Shown here: positions 16,810 through 24,471 of the stretch, in pieces | How positions within the stretch are numbered: the first letter of the stretch is position 1 | Layout of the letters: each line of letters starts with the position of its first letter | Assembly: GCF_000429625.1 (NCBI RefSeq) | Contig: NZ_AUCF01000011.1 | Span: 150,609-214,608, forward strand | DNA length: 64,000 bases | Direction of reading: 5' to 3' | Source: Azospirillum halopraeferens DSM 3675 | GTDB taxonomy: Bacteria; Pseudomonadota; Alphaproteobacteria; Azospirillales; Azospirillaceae | Notes under the pieces: model-generated | What the model saw: the letters and a program-made list of their open reading frames with translations, nothing else | Told to the model about the DNA's origin: nothing | Databases searched by the model: none | Made by a program: the position numbers and the translations under genes

Positions 16810-18912
16810 GTGAGCCCGTTCGACCGCCTGCACCCGGCCCTTCAGCACCACATCGTCAACTCGCTCGGCTGGGCGACCCTGCGGCCGACCCAGCTTAACG
16901 CAATCGACCCGATCCTGGACGGCCGCCACGCCCTGCTGCTCGCCCCCACGGCCGGCGGAAAGACGGAGGCCGCGGCGTTTCCGGTGCTGTCGCGCATGCT
17001 GAGCGGGCGGTGGGACGGGCTGTCGGTGCTCTACGTCTGTCCGCTGCGCGCGCTGCTCAACAACCTGGAACCGCGCCTGCGTCACTACGCCGGGCTGGTG
17101 GGGCGGACGGTCGGGCTGTGGCACGGCGACGTCGCGGCCGGGGAGCGACGGCGCATGCTGCGCCAGCCGCCCGACCTCTTGCTCACCACCCCGGAGTCCC
17201 TGGAAGCGATCCTGATCTCGCGGCGGGTGGACCATCGCGTGCTGTTCGCCGGATTGCGGGCGCTGGTGGTGGACGAACTGCACGCCTTTGCCGGCGACGA
17301 CCGCGGCTGGCACCTGCTGGCCGTGGCCGAACGGCTCGCCCGCGTGGCCGGGCGCCCGGTCCAGCGGATCGGCCTCTCGGCCACCGTGGGCAACCCGGAC
17401 GCGCTGCTGGGCTGGCTGAGCCGTGGCGAGGGGGGAGCGGTGGTCGGCCAGCCGGCGCCGCCGGCCGGTGGCGACGTGATGCTCGACCATGTCGGGTCGC
17501 TGGAGAACGCGGCGACGGTGCTGTCGCGGGTCCACCGCGGGGAGAAGCGCCTCGTCTTCTGCGACAGCCGCAGCAAGGTCGAGGGTCTCGGGGCATTGCT
17601 GCGGACCGCGGGCGTGCGCACCTTCGTCTCCCACAGCTCGCTCGGCATCGACGAGCGCCGCCGCTCGGAGGAGGCGTTCGCCACCGGTGAGGACTGCGTC
17701 ATCGTCGCGACCAGCACGCTGGAGCTGGGGATCGACGTCGGCGACCTCGACCGCGTCATCCAGATCGACGCGCCGTCGAGTGTGTCGTCGTTCCTCCAGC
17801 GCATGGGGCGCACGGGGCGCCGCGCGGGCTCCACGCGCAACTGCCTGTTCCTGGCCACGTCGGAAAGCGCCTTCCTCCAGGCCGCCGGCATCGTCCGCCT
17901 GTGGGGCGACGGCTGGGTCGAGCCGGTGGAGCCGCCGCCCGACCCGCTGCATCTCTTCGCCCAGCAGGTGATGGCCCTGATCCTCCAGGAACGGGGGTTG
18001 GAGAGGGGAGGCTGGCGGGACTGGCTCGGGCGGGTGTTCGACGGTGTCGACGCCCGGCGCGCCGACGCCGTCCTTGCCTACATGCTGGACACCGGCATCC
18101 TCGCCGACGACGGCGGCATCCTCGGCATGGGTCCGAAGGGCGAACGGGAGATCGGCCGCCGGAACTTCATGGACCTGATGGCCGCCTTCACCACGCCGCT
18201 GCTGCTGTCGGTTCGCTTCGGTGTCGCGGAGATCGGGCAGGTCGACCCCACCAGCCTGCAGCGGGGTGAAGGCGAGGCGGCGACGCTGCTGCTGGCCGGC
18301 CGAAGCTGGAGGGTCGTCGCCGTGGACTGGGCCCGCCGCCTGGTGACGGTCGAGCCGTCGGGCGAGGCGGGGCGGTCGCGCTGGATGGGCGGTGCGCGCA
18401 GCCTGGACGTCGCGCTCTGCCGGGCCATGGAGCGGGTGGCGGTGGGCGACGTCATTCCGGCCCGGCTGTCCAAGCGGGGAGAGGCCTGCCTGGCCTCGCT
18501 GCGCGAGGGCTATGCGTTCTGCGACGGGACGTCCCTGCCGCTGGTGAGCGGCGGCAACGGGCGGACGCGGTGGTGGACCTTTGCCGGAGGCCGCGCCAAC
18601 GCCATGCTGGCACAGGCGCTCGCCGCGGCGGGACTGACCACACGCGGCCACGATGACCTCTCCATCCAGACCGACACCGCCGATGCACCGGCTGTCCGCG
18701 ACGCGCTGGCCACTATTGATCCAGCGCGTCTGGAGGCCGCGGCCGATGCCGACCTGCTGGGTGAACTGAAGTTCGCGCAGTGCTTGCCCGACGACATGGC
18801 CCTTGCCGTGCTGTCGCAACGCCTGTCCGACCGAGCCGGCATTGCGGATACGCTGAAGCGGCCGTTGCGTTTCGTGACCAACGCGACGGAGGAGGGAACC
18901 GACAGGCATTGA
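16810..18912 (+). CDS. brxHI: BrxHI, BREX-2 DEAD/DEAH-type helicase
   Basis: A 700-residue superfamily 2 helicase. Motif I is APTAGGKT (45-52), motif II is DELH (155-158), motif III is SAT in LSATVGNP, and motifs V and VI are STLELGIDVGDLDRV and QRMGRTGRR, so the motor looks intact. It is related to Lhr-like helicases and is the standard BREX-2 helicase. The start is GTG at 16810, nine bases after brxD. It is the last gene of the defence operon; no terminator-like hairpin with a T run follows. Downstream composition drops in GC, marking the degenerate end of the island. Confidence 0.93.
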   Translation: MSPFDRLHPALQHHIVNSLGWATLRPTQLNAIDPILDGRHALLLAPTAGGKTEAAAFPVLSRMLSGRWDGLSVLYVCPLRALLNNLEPRLRHYAGLVGRTVGLWHGDVAAGERRRMLRQPPDLLLTTPESLEAILISRRVDHRVLFAGLRALVVDELHAFAGDDRGWHLLAVAERLARVAGRPVQRIGLSATVGNPDALLGWLSRGEGGAVVGQPAPPAGGDVMLDHVGSLENAATVLSRVHRGEKRLVFCDSRSKVEGLGALLRTAGVRTFVSHSSLGIDERRRSEEAFATGEDCVIVATSTLELGIDVGDLDRVIQIDAPSSVSSFLQRMGRTGRRAGSTRNCLFLATSESAFLQAAGIVRLWGDGWVEPVEPPPDPLHLFAQQVMALILQERGLERGGWRDWLGRVFDGVDARRADAVLAYMLDTGILADDGGILGMGPKGEREIGRRNFMDLMAAFTTPLLLSVRFGVAEIGQVDPTSLQRGEGEAATLLLAGRSWRVVAVDWARRLVTVEPSGEAGRSRWMGGARSLDVALCRAMERVAVGDVIPARLSKRGEACLASLREGYAFCDGTSLPLVSGGNGRTRWWTFAGGRANAMLAQALAAAGLTTRGHDDLSIQTDTADAPAVRDALATIDPARLEAAADADLLGELKFAQCLPDDMALAVLSQRLSDRAGIADTLKRPLRFVTNATEEGTDRH

Positions 18913-19112
18913 GTCGCCGCTCCGGAACGAGACACAATCTTGTGGCAGGGGCCCCCGCCGACTGACGATTCGCGATAAGGTGATTCGACCGGATCTCAGG
19001 CATACGCGTATACGGCTGTGTGATCGGTTAACCGCGGGCTAAGCCGGAAGGGGTTCATCAACGGTACCGATGAACGCGCCCCACTTGACGGGGAACGGAG
19101 TTCAGGTATTGA

Positions 19113-19316
19113 TCAGTCCGTAGACGTGCTTGGAAGCTTCGGACGGCGCACGAGTTTTGATTGGCGAAACATTCCGAACCCACCATTACGATGCTGCAGT
19201 TCTTCGCGCGAGACTCGGCCCTCATTCAAGGCCTCTTCATCAAGGCACCGGGATATGGCCTTCTCGAGGGCGCGCTGATCGGGATCATACAAGATTACTC
19301 CGGCAATCCTTCGCAT
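19113..19316 (-). CDS. Possible small protein with SKLVRRPK motif
   Basis: A 67-residue frame with a fair ribosome-binding site (GGAGAAG, about 9 bases before ATG). No family is recognised. It ends with MFRQSKLVRRPKLPSTSTD, and almost the same MFRxSKLVxRPK string occurs in the frame ending at 19566. The two may therefore be fragments of related genes or copies of one repeat. It may be a remnant rather than a working gene. Confidence 0.3.
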   Translation of the reverse strand: MRRIAGVILYDPDQRALEKAISRCLDEEALNEGRVSREELQHRNGGFGMFRQSKLVRRPKLPSTSTD

Positions 19317-19565
19317 TTCGCGCTTCTCCGTTGCGGGAGGGTTATGGCTATAGGTTGAGCGTGGCCGACAGCGCTTCAATGTCGACGCTAGACAATTCGT
19401 CTGAGCCGGCTATCCAAATGTTGATGCACTGCACATAAGCGGCCACCATCATCGTCCATCAAGGTCTACCCGTAGGCAAGGCGGTTCACATCCAAAAGCG
19501 TGACCTGTCGCAACGGGATCCAGTCGTTGCCGATGCAGCCTCGCGGGACGGAAATCTCCTCGAAC

Positions 19566-19724
19566 TCAGTCGCGGTTTTCTATCTCGGCCGCCACCCGCC
19601 GTTCCGTAAGGAACTCGTCCACCACGGCCGTCGTTCCATGGCCTAGCCGTGCGCAAACGATCCGCCGCATCCGGGCGACCGCCACTTCGAAGGCTTCGGC
19701 CTTGCTACCGTTGTGCTTTTCCAT
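19566..19724 (-). CDS. Possible small protein (52 residues)
   Basis: A short frame beginning MEKHNGSKAEAFEVAVARM, with a good ribosome-binding site (GGTGAGGA, about 5 bases before ATG). It is helical and charged and ends TAVVDEFLTERRVAAEIENRD, which has the flavour of a ribbon-helix-helix or antitoxin tail without a firm match. The same frame stays open 31 codons upstream and there encodes MFRNSKLVQRPK, the near twin of the motif in the preceding small gene. Existence and function are both uncertain. Confidence 0.35.
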   Translation of the reverse strand: MEKHNGSKAEAFEVAVARMRRIVCARLGHGTTAVVDEFLTERRVAAEIENRD

Positions 19725-20228
19725 GCAGTCCTCACCTGCGACCTCTCGCGTGTCTTTTCTGCCCTTTTCCGCGTTGCGGGTCTTCGGTCGCTGCACCAGT
19801 TTCGAGTTACGGAACATACCGTACTACTACCCCCGGTTGATAAGCTGCGTCTCCTCCGCCGAGAATCGGTCAGATTCCAAGCACTTACTCGCCGCGCCAC
19901 CGCGATTCAGCTGTAAGTGTTGTGGCTCGGCTACGGCCGAACTTCTGGGCCAACTGCCGCACTGTTTCATGGTTCACGACGTTGCCAGGGGCGGCCAGCA
20001 TATCCTCGACCATCCGCAAGCTCAGCTATAGGCGGCCCTCGAACGGGCTCATGCCGCCGCATACCATCCCGCCACCCCACTTGCCAAAACGACCACGAGC
20101 CTACCCGATCCCGGATATGACTCCAAACTTGCGACGTATCCCGATGCCCATCCGTGGCCGAATAAAGCCGTCGGGAAGAGTGTCGATTCAGAACTCTGGA
20201 AGCTCTGCCACGGACACTTCCTTTGATT
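19725..20228. other. Gene-free, lower-GC stretch
   Basis: About 500 bases in which I find no convincing gene on either strand: frames are short, without good starts or coherent codon use. GC is visibly lower than in the flanking chromosome. It looks like decayed island DNA. The upstream end carries the SKLVQRPK-encoding repeat on the minus strand (about 19782-19817). Confidence 0.5.
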
Positions 20229-20423
20229 TCAAATATTACCTGTCTGAATGATGCGGAGCATTGTGCCGTCCGAGTGATGAGCAGACATCAGCGTCTCGAT
20301 GCGGGTAATTCGTTCGTTATGATTTTCGACACGCACCGACAGCGTCTTTACGCTTTCGGAAAGGGAATTTACCCGTTCGCCAAGGGCGGCAAGGCGCGCG
20401 ATCCGTTCGAACCAGTCGCTCAT
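20229..20423 (-). CDS. Small coiled-coil protein, partner of the MobC-like gene
   Basis: A 64-residue protein. Its core (LGERVNSLSESVKTLSVRVENHNERITRIETLM) has heptad-like spacing of Leu, Val and Ile, so it is very likely a coiled coil. Its ATG overlaps the stop of the upstream MobC-like gene by four bases, a typical translationally coupled pair. No family is recognised; small coiled-coil partners are common beside mobilisation and toxin-antitoxin genes. Confidence 0.6.
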   Translation of the reverse strand: MSDWFERIARLAALGERVNSLSESVKTLSVRVENHNERITRIETLMSAHHSDGTMLRIIQTGNI

Positions 20424-20701
20424 CGCATTGCCTCCATACGACGGTTGGCCTCATCGACGGCGAGGACCGCCGCGTTCACCGACCGCTCCATTTTGGCGAT
20501 GATCTCGTCGAACTGGCGCAGTGCCTCGGCTTGGGCCGCATCTCCGACCTCACCCAATGCAGCCGCGCGCACGAAGGCACTTATCGACATTCTGGCGGCG
20601 TTGGCGCGAGCCTCGATCTCTGCACTCTCCGTCCCATTGACAAGGGCTTTCAGACGCTTGTTCCTGACCTCGGCCTGGAACCGACGTCCTGGCGAAACCA
20701 T
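20420..20701 (-). CDS. MobC-like / ribbon-helix-helix small protein
   Basis: A 93-residue protein. The stretch ALVNGTESAEIEARANAARM followed by SISAFVRAAALGE matches the pattern of MobC-type relaxosome accessory proteins and other ribbon-helix-helix DNA binders (basic N-terminus, then a sheet-helix-helix with SxSAFVRxAALG). A GGAGAG ribosome-binding site lies 7 bases before ATG, under a good promoter. Such proteins help nick at a transfer origin or repress their own operon. With no relaxase in view, this suggests a remnant of a mobilisable element or an autoregulated pair. The family call is moderately sure. Confidence 0.6.
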   Translation of the reverse strand: MVSPGRRFQAEVRNKRLKALVNGTESAEIEARANAARMSISAFVRAAALGEVGDAAQAEALRQFDEIIAKMERSVNAAVLAVDEANRRMEAMR

Positions 20702-20730
20702 GAAAACTCTCCATTATGAACGCGGCATTT

Positions 20731-20759
20731 ATTATACTCATACGCATTAGTATGTGCAA
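20731..20759 (-). promoter_or_regulatory. Promoter with embedded operator for the MobC-like pair
   Basis: Read on the minus strand: TTGCAC (20754-20759), a 17-base spacer, then a perfect TATAAT (20731-20736). The spacer is almost filled by the inverted repeat CATAC-TAATGC-GTATG (20739-20754), placed to block polymerase when bound. A ribbon-helix-helix product of the first gene is the obvious candidate repressor; this last point is inference. Confidence 0.65.
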
Positions 20760-20821
20760 ATCAGAATCGTGCGCAACCCGGCGTAATGGGAGAGGCAACT
20801 GTGGGGCAGCGGTGATCGGGT

Positions 20822-21040
20822 GACCTCGCGGGAGACATCCTGGTTGACCTTGAATGCAGTCGCGTCGTCGCCCTGATGCCCGACCGCGCGGCGGAGACGC
20901 TGGCTGGTTGGCTGAAGCAGCACCATACGGTTGCCGTCATCGTCCGCAATCGGCTTGACGCTGACGGGGCCGGCCGGGGCGCCCCGGAGACTGGGCAGGT
21001 GGCCAGCCGCTTGCATCTGCCGAGCAACGGCAGCGACGGG
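20822..21040 (+). pseudogene. Remnant of an ISL3-family transposase
   Basis: The frame reads DILVDLECSRVVALMPDRAAETLAGWLKQHH in continuous sense, then VAVIVRNRLDADGAGRGAPE and VASRLHL. This is the layout of the catalytic region of ISL3-family DDE transposases (an ILVDLExRRVVDLLPDR-type string, then RDR...YAxGxRxGAP, then VADRFHLL). No start codon, N-terminal zinc finger or C-terminal part is present, and the later portion has lost consensus residues. No terminal repeats are seen. It is an inactive insertion-sequence scar. Confidence 0.6.
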
Positions 21041-21485
21041 AGGCACGTTGCGCCGAGGCCGTGCGCCTGCGCGATCAGCGCCATTCGCTCCAAGCTACCA
21101 CCCGCGCGGGTAGCGTCGAGCGCACGGCACTGCGCGGCTGACTGCGTTCCAGGCACCCACCAACTTAGCGGCGCACGGCGGTCTGAGGTGATGTGGTGGA
21201 GGGCACTATTTCCCGATTCGTGGTGAAATGCGATGGGCGCACAAGACACCACATCACCGAGAACGCTATGATTCGCTCAATCTTCCGCAAGCCAACGGCG
21301 GGGGTAAGCGCTTGTTCGTGCCAGGGCCGTCGCATATCGCCGCTAATGGGACCATATGGGGAACATTTGTAGGGAAAGACCTGGGAAATAACTGGGAAGA
21401 AGCCCCTGCCGAATGCCTCCAAATTCACCCTTCGTTCGCCTTCGCTGCCCCGGAAATCTTGAGGTTTCCTGCGGAGTACCAGTCC
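21041..21485. other. Gene-free stretch before the att site
   Basis: About 445 bases of lower-GC sequence without a convincing gene on either strand. It joins the transposase remnant to the tRNA fragment. I see no integrase gene at this end of the island. Confidence 0.5.
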
Positions 21486-21531
21486 GTTGACATCGTAGGG
21501 GTCACAGGTTCAATCCCTGTCGCGCCCACCA
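21486..21531 (+). other. 3' part of tRNA-Val(GAC): attachment-site scar of the island
   Basis: Reading from 21486, the sequence gives the anticodon loop TTGACAT (anticodon GAC), the 3' anticodon stem CGTAG, a variable loop, the T arm ACAGG-TTCAATC-CCTGT, the acceptor strand CGCGCCC, discriminator A and CCA (end 21531). The 5' half (acceptor GGGCGCG, D arm, 5' anticodon stem) is absent upstream, so this is not a functional tRNA gene. Such 3' copies mark where an integrase-borne element inserted into a tRNA gene. The intact tRNA-Val is expected beyond the left edge of the window. Confidence 0.8.
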
Positions 21532-21539
21532 TTCTTTCA

Positions 21540-21572
21540 GTGAAGCATGTCAAGGGCTTGGCCCTGCTTCAC
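21540..21572 (+). terminator. Hairpin after the tRNA 3' end
   Basis: GTGAAGCA pairs with TGCTTCAC, with a second stem AGGGC/GCCCT nested inside. It sits 8 bases after the tRNA CCA, where the terminator of the original tRNA gene would be. There is no strong T run, so it could also be a processing hairpin. Confidence 0.4.
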
Positions 21573-22017
21573 CGAGACCGTCGAAGAACATCGCCAGAAG
21601 CGCTCTCGCCCTCTCGTCACAGCAAGGCGATGACAGATGGCGGCCAGCGGTTTCAATCCTTGGCAGATCACGTTTCGGGGCGGGCGATCGCCGGCTGATG
21701 CCATCCGTTCGGAACCGGCGCCAGCCTGACGCTGTACGCCGACCCGGTCCGCCTCACAGATCCCCGTCCGGCGGGTGACGTTCCTGATCGCATGCCCGGC
21801 GCCCGGTTTTCGGCGTGGGCCGGCGGCGCGGGTCGATTGGCGTCCGGAAACACCGCACGGGAACAGGAACATCGGGCCGCCCGCCCTTCGTCTGCTGATG
21901 ATCGAGGGCAGCCGTCCAACGCCCGGCGCCGACTCGATCCGGGCGGTGTCGTGCGCGGGATAGAGGCCGTAGGCGCGCCGCCCCCCGTCCGATGAACAGT
22001 CCCGCGACGGCGCGCCC
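21573..22017. other. Gene-free stretch right of the island
   Basis: About 445 bases between the tRNA scar and the quinone reductase gene. GC is back at chromosomal level. Frames on both strands are open by composition only, with no start signal or recognisable domain. I see no gene here. Confidence 0.5.
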
Positions 22018-22830
22018 TCACGAACGCCCGAGCGGGTGCTCCGGCGGCTCTCCGGGTTGCAGCAGGTGCATGCGCAGCCCGGTCTCGCCGCCGCCCAGGC
22101 CGTCCTTCAGCACCTGCTGCCCGTCGTAGTGCCCGCCGTTCTGGCGACGGAAGGGAATCGGGTCGGCGGTGAACAGGGTCTCCAGACGGGTGCGATACTG
22201 ATCCGTGATCGCGTGCCACCGCTCCGGGGTGAGGCTGTCGGCCCGGTAGACGACGAACGGGTCGAGCACCGCCATGCCCGGATAGTAGAGCGTGCCGTGC
22301 TGAATGGGCCACAGCACGTCGAACAGCGATCCGTTCACCCCGCCGCGCGTGTACTGGGGTTCGCGCCCGCCGATGGTCGTCGACACCAGGGCGCGCCGGC
22401 CCAGCAGCGTGCCCTCGCCGAAGCGGTCGCCCCAGCGTTCGCCACCATGTTCGCCGACACCGTAGGCGAACCCGTAGGCGTACACCCGCTCGAACCAGCC
22501 CTTCATGATCGCCGGCATCGAGTACCACCACAGCGGGAATTGCAGGATGACCGCATCCGCCCACAGCAGCTTGTTCTGCTCGGCCGTGATCGCTGCCGGC
22601 TGGGTGCCGCCGGTGTAGGCGCTCGCGGATTCCCGCGGATAGTGCAGACGGTCGGGATTCTGCCGGACGGGGAAATCGTCGCCGTCGGCGGTGGCCTTCC
22701 AGCCCATGGCGTAGAGGTCCGACACCGCGACGCTGTGGCCGAGATCGGTCAGCGTCGCGACGGCGAAGTCCTTCAGCGAACCGTTCAGGGATTGCGGCTC
22801 CGGGTGGGCGTAGAGGATGAAGACGTTCAC
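22018..22830 (-). CDS. NAD(P)H dehydrogenase (quinone), flavodoxin-like
   Basis: A 270-residue flavoprotein of the NQO1/MdaB-like family. The N-terminal VNVFILYAHPEPQSLNGSLK is the FMN/FAD-binding start, and ILQFPLWWYSMPAIMKGWFERV is the family's hallmark loop and helix. It reduces quinones or aromatic electrophiles with two electrons in the cytosol. I chose the GTG at 22830 because GGAGG lies 7 bases upstream; the upstream ATG at 22890 has no such site. It diverges from a LysR gene across a 98-base gap, a usual arrangement in which the LysR protein controls the reductase. Confidence 0.9.
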   Translation of the reverse strand: MNVFILYAHPEPQSLNGSLKDFAVATLTDLGHSVAVSDLYAMGWKATADGDDFPVRQNPDRLHYPRESASAYTGGTQPAAITAEQNKLLWADAVILQFPLWWYSMPAIMKGWFERVYAYGFAYGVGEHGGERWGDRFGEGTLLGRRALVSTTIGGREPQYTRGGVNGSLFDVLWPIQHGTLYYPGMAVLDPFVVYRADSLTPERWHAITDQYRTRLETLFTADPIPFRRQNGGHYDGQQVLKDGLGGGETGLRMHLLQPGEPPEHPLGRS

Positions 22831-22928
22831 GGCATGGCCTCCTTCGGCGTGAATCGGGGTTCCCCTGACCCTGAGCCCGCTCCCTGCCATTCTTGAAATC
22901 GTAAATTATGCGTGCTGGTATCCATGCC

Positions 22929-23864
22929 ATGGATAGGAATATCGATCTGAACCTGCTGGTGGCGCTGGATGCGGTGCTGGCGGAGCGCAATGTGACACGG
23001 GCGGCGCGGCGCCTGAACCTCAGCCAGCCGGCCCTGTCCGCCCAGTTGGCGCGGTTGCGCGACCTGTTCGGCGATCCGCTGCTGATCCCCGCGCAACGGG
23101 GAATGATCCCGACGCAGCGGGCCCTCGACCTGCAGGAGCCGCTTCGCCGGGCGCTGGAGGAGGTGCGCGGCGTGATCGCCGCGGGCGCACGGTTCGACCC
23201 CGCGGTGGCGGAGCTGACCGTGTCGATCGTGGCCAGCGACTACGTCCAGTACGCGGTCCTGATGCCGCTGTCCTTCACCCTGGCGCGCGAGGCTCCCGGA
23301 CTGCGCCTGGCGTTCCGCACCATCGACGTGGCCCATCTGACGGCGCAGATGGAACGGGGCGAGGTCGATCTGGCGGTGATCACGCCGCAGGTCGCGCCGG
23401 AACGGCTGCGCCTGCGCCCCCTCTACGAGGAACGCTACGTGACGATCGCCCGGCGCGACCACCCGCGGATCGCCGGGACGCTGGACGCGGACACCTTCTG
23501 CGCCCTGGAACACGTCATCGTGTCGCCCGGCGGCGGCGGATTCAGCGGGCCGGCCGATGCGGCCCTGGCGGCGCACGGCCGGTCGCGGCGGGTCGCCATG
23601 TCGGTCCAGGGCTTCATGATGGTGCCGGAGATCGTCGCGCGGTCGGACATGATCGCGCTGGTGCCGGAGCGTCTCGTCCACGGCCGGGCCGAGCGCCTGC
23701 AGGTCTTCGAGCCGCCGGTCCCGGTGCCCGGTTTCACCATCGCCATGGTCTGGCACGACCGCACCACCGGCCACCCGGCGCAGCGCTGGCTGCGCGACCG
23801 GGTGATGGCGATCGGCAGAGGTGTCGCGGTCTCCCCCGCTGACGGGCCGGCCGGGATGGTCTAG
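22929..23864 (+). CDS. LysR-family transcriptional regulator
   Basis: A 311-residue protein. The N-terminal helix-turn-helix is clear (LDAVLAERNVTRAARRLNLSQPALSAQLARL), followed by a periplasmic-binding-like effector domain. The NodD/NahR-type opening MDRNIDLNLLVALDAVL favours ATG 22929; the earlier ATG 22908 is possible, and neither has a strong ribosome-binding site. It diverges from the quinone reductase and likely regulates it in response to an aromatic or electrophilic compound. The Rrf2 gene follows after 10 bases and might share its transcript. Confidence 0.9.
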   Translation: MDRNIDLNLLVALDAVLAERNVTRAARRLNLSQPALSAQLARLRDLFGDPLLIPAQRGMIPTQRALDLQEPLRRALEEVRGVIAAGARFDPAVAELTVSIVASDYVQYAVLMPLSFTLAREAPGLRLAFRTIDVAHLTAQMERGEVDLAVITPQVAPERLRLRPLYEERYVTIARRDHPRIAGTLDADTFCALEHVIVSPGGGGFSGPADAALAAHGRSRRVAMSVQGFMMVPEIVARSDMIALVPERLVHGRAERLQVFEPPVPVPGFTIAMVWHDRTTGHPAQRWLRDRVMAIGRGVAVSPADGPAGMV

Positions 23865-23874
23865 ACTGGCGACC

Positions 23875-24327
23875 ATGCTGTCACAAAAAGCCAAGTACGC
23901 CCTGCGCGCCCTGCTCGCCCTCGCCGTCGCCGACGAGGGCGAATCGCTCCAGATCGCCGACATCGCCGAACGGCACCGCATCCCCAAACGCTTCCTCGAA
24001 CAGATTCTGCTGGACCTGAAGCATCACGGCATCGTCGGCAGCCGGCGGGGCAAGTACGGCGGTTACGTGCTCATCCGGCCGGCGTCGGAGATCACCTTCG
24101 CGCAGGTGGTGCGGATCATCGACGGGCCCATCGCCCCCTTGCCCTGCCTCAGCCGCATGGCCTACCGGCGGTGCGACGACTGCGCCGACGAGGGGGCCTG
24201 CGCCATCCGGCGTGTCTACGCCGACATCCACGAGGCGACGCTGCGCATCCTGGAAGGGACCAGCCTGGCCGACGCGCTGGCGCCACAGGTCGCCGAGGCG
24301 GCCGGACTCCACAGCCGCCGCGCCTGA
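23875..24327 (+). CDS. Rrf2-family regulator next to sulfate transport genes
   Basis: A 150-residue protein. The winged helix is obvious (MLSQKAKYALRALLALA, IPKRFLEQILLDLK, SRRGKYGGYVL). Four cysteines fall in one segment (C91, C100, C103, C109), so it may hold an Fe-S cluster as IscR and NsrR do, although the spacing differs from IscR. It sits 144 bases upstream of the sulfate-binding protein gene in the same direction; Rrf2 proteins of the CymR type control sulfur assimilation in other bacteria. I infer that it regulates the transporter by sulfur or cysteine status. Confidence 0.88.
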   Translation: MLSQKAKYALRALLALAVADEGESLQIADIAERHRIPKRFLEQILLDLKHHGIVGSRRGKYGGYVLIRPASEITFAQVVRIIDGPIAPLPCLSRMAYRRCDDCADEGACAIRRVYADIHEATLRILEGTSLADALAPQVAEAAGLHSRRA

Positions 24328-24395
24328 ATAACCAACCGAAAGCGTAAAATCTGAACCGGATTCACGCCAATTCACAGGGCAAGGCAATTTTCCGC

Positions 24396-24421
24396 TTGCA
24401 ATCACGACCAAGTTGATCGGG
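24396..24421 (+). promoter_or_regulatory. Candidate promoter/operator of the sulfate transporter operon
   Basis: TTGCAA (24396-24401) could be a -35 box. GACCAAGTTGATCGGG (24406-24421) just downstream looks like a regulator site overlapping the spacer and -10 area. It lies about 50 bases before the sbp start and directly after the Rrf2 gene. No consensus is claimed; this is a candidate by position. Confidence 0.3.
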
Positions 24422-24471
24422 AATGGCGGGTATCGGGCCGGTCCGTCGGCCCCCGTCCGTGGAGTTCAACC

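Noticed and set aside
12756..18909. Long minus-strand open frames opposite pglZ, brxD and brxHI
   Set aside because: These are antisense shadows of recognisable genes, with no coherent protein features.
21486..21531. An intact tRNA-Val gene
   Set aside because: No GGGCGCG acceptor strand, D arm or 5' anticodon stem is found upstream; only the 3' part is present.
21228..21698. A 156-codon plus-strand frame across the tRNA scar
   Set aside because: It runs straight through the tRNA 3' fragment, has no ribosome-binding site and no domain, so it is a chance frame.
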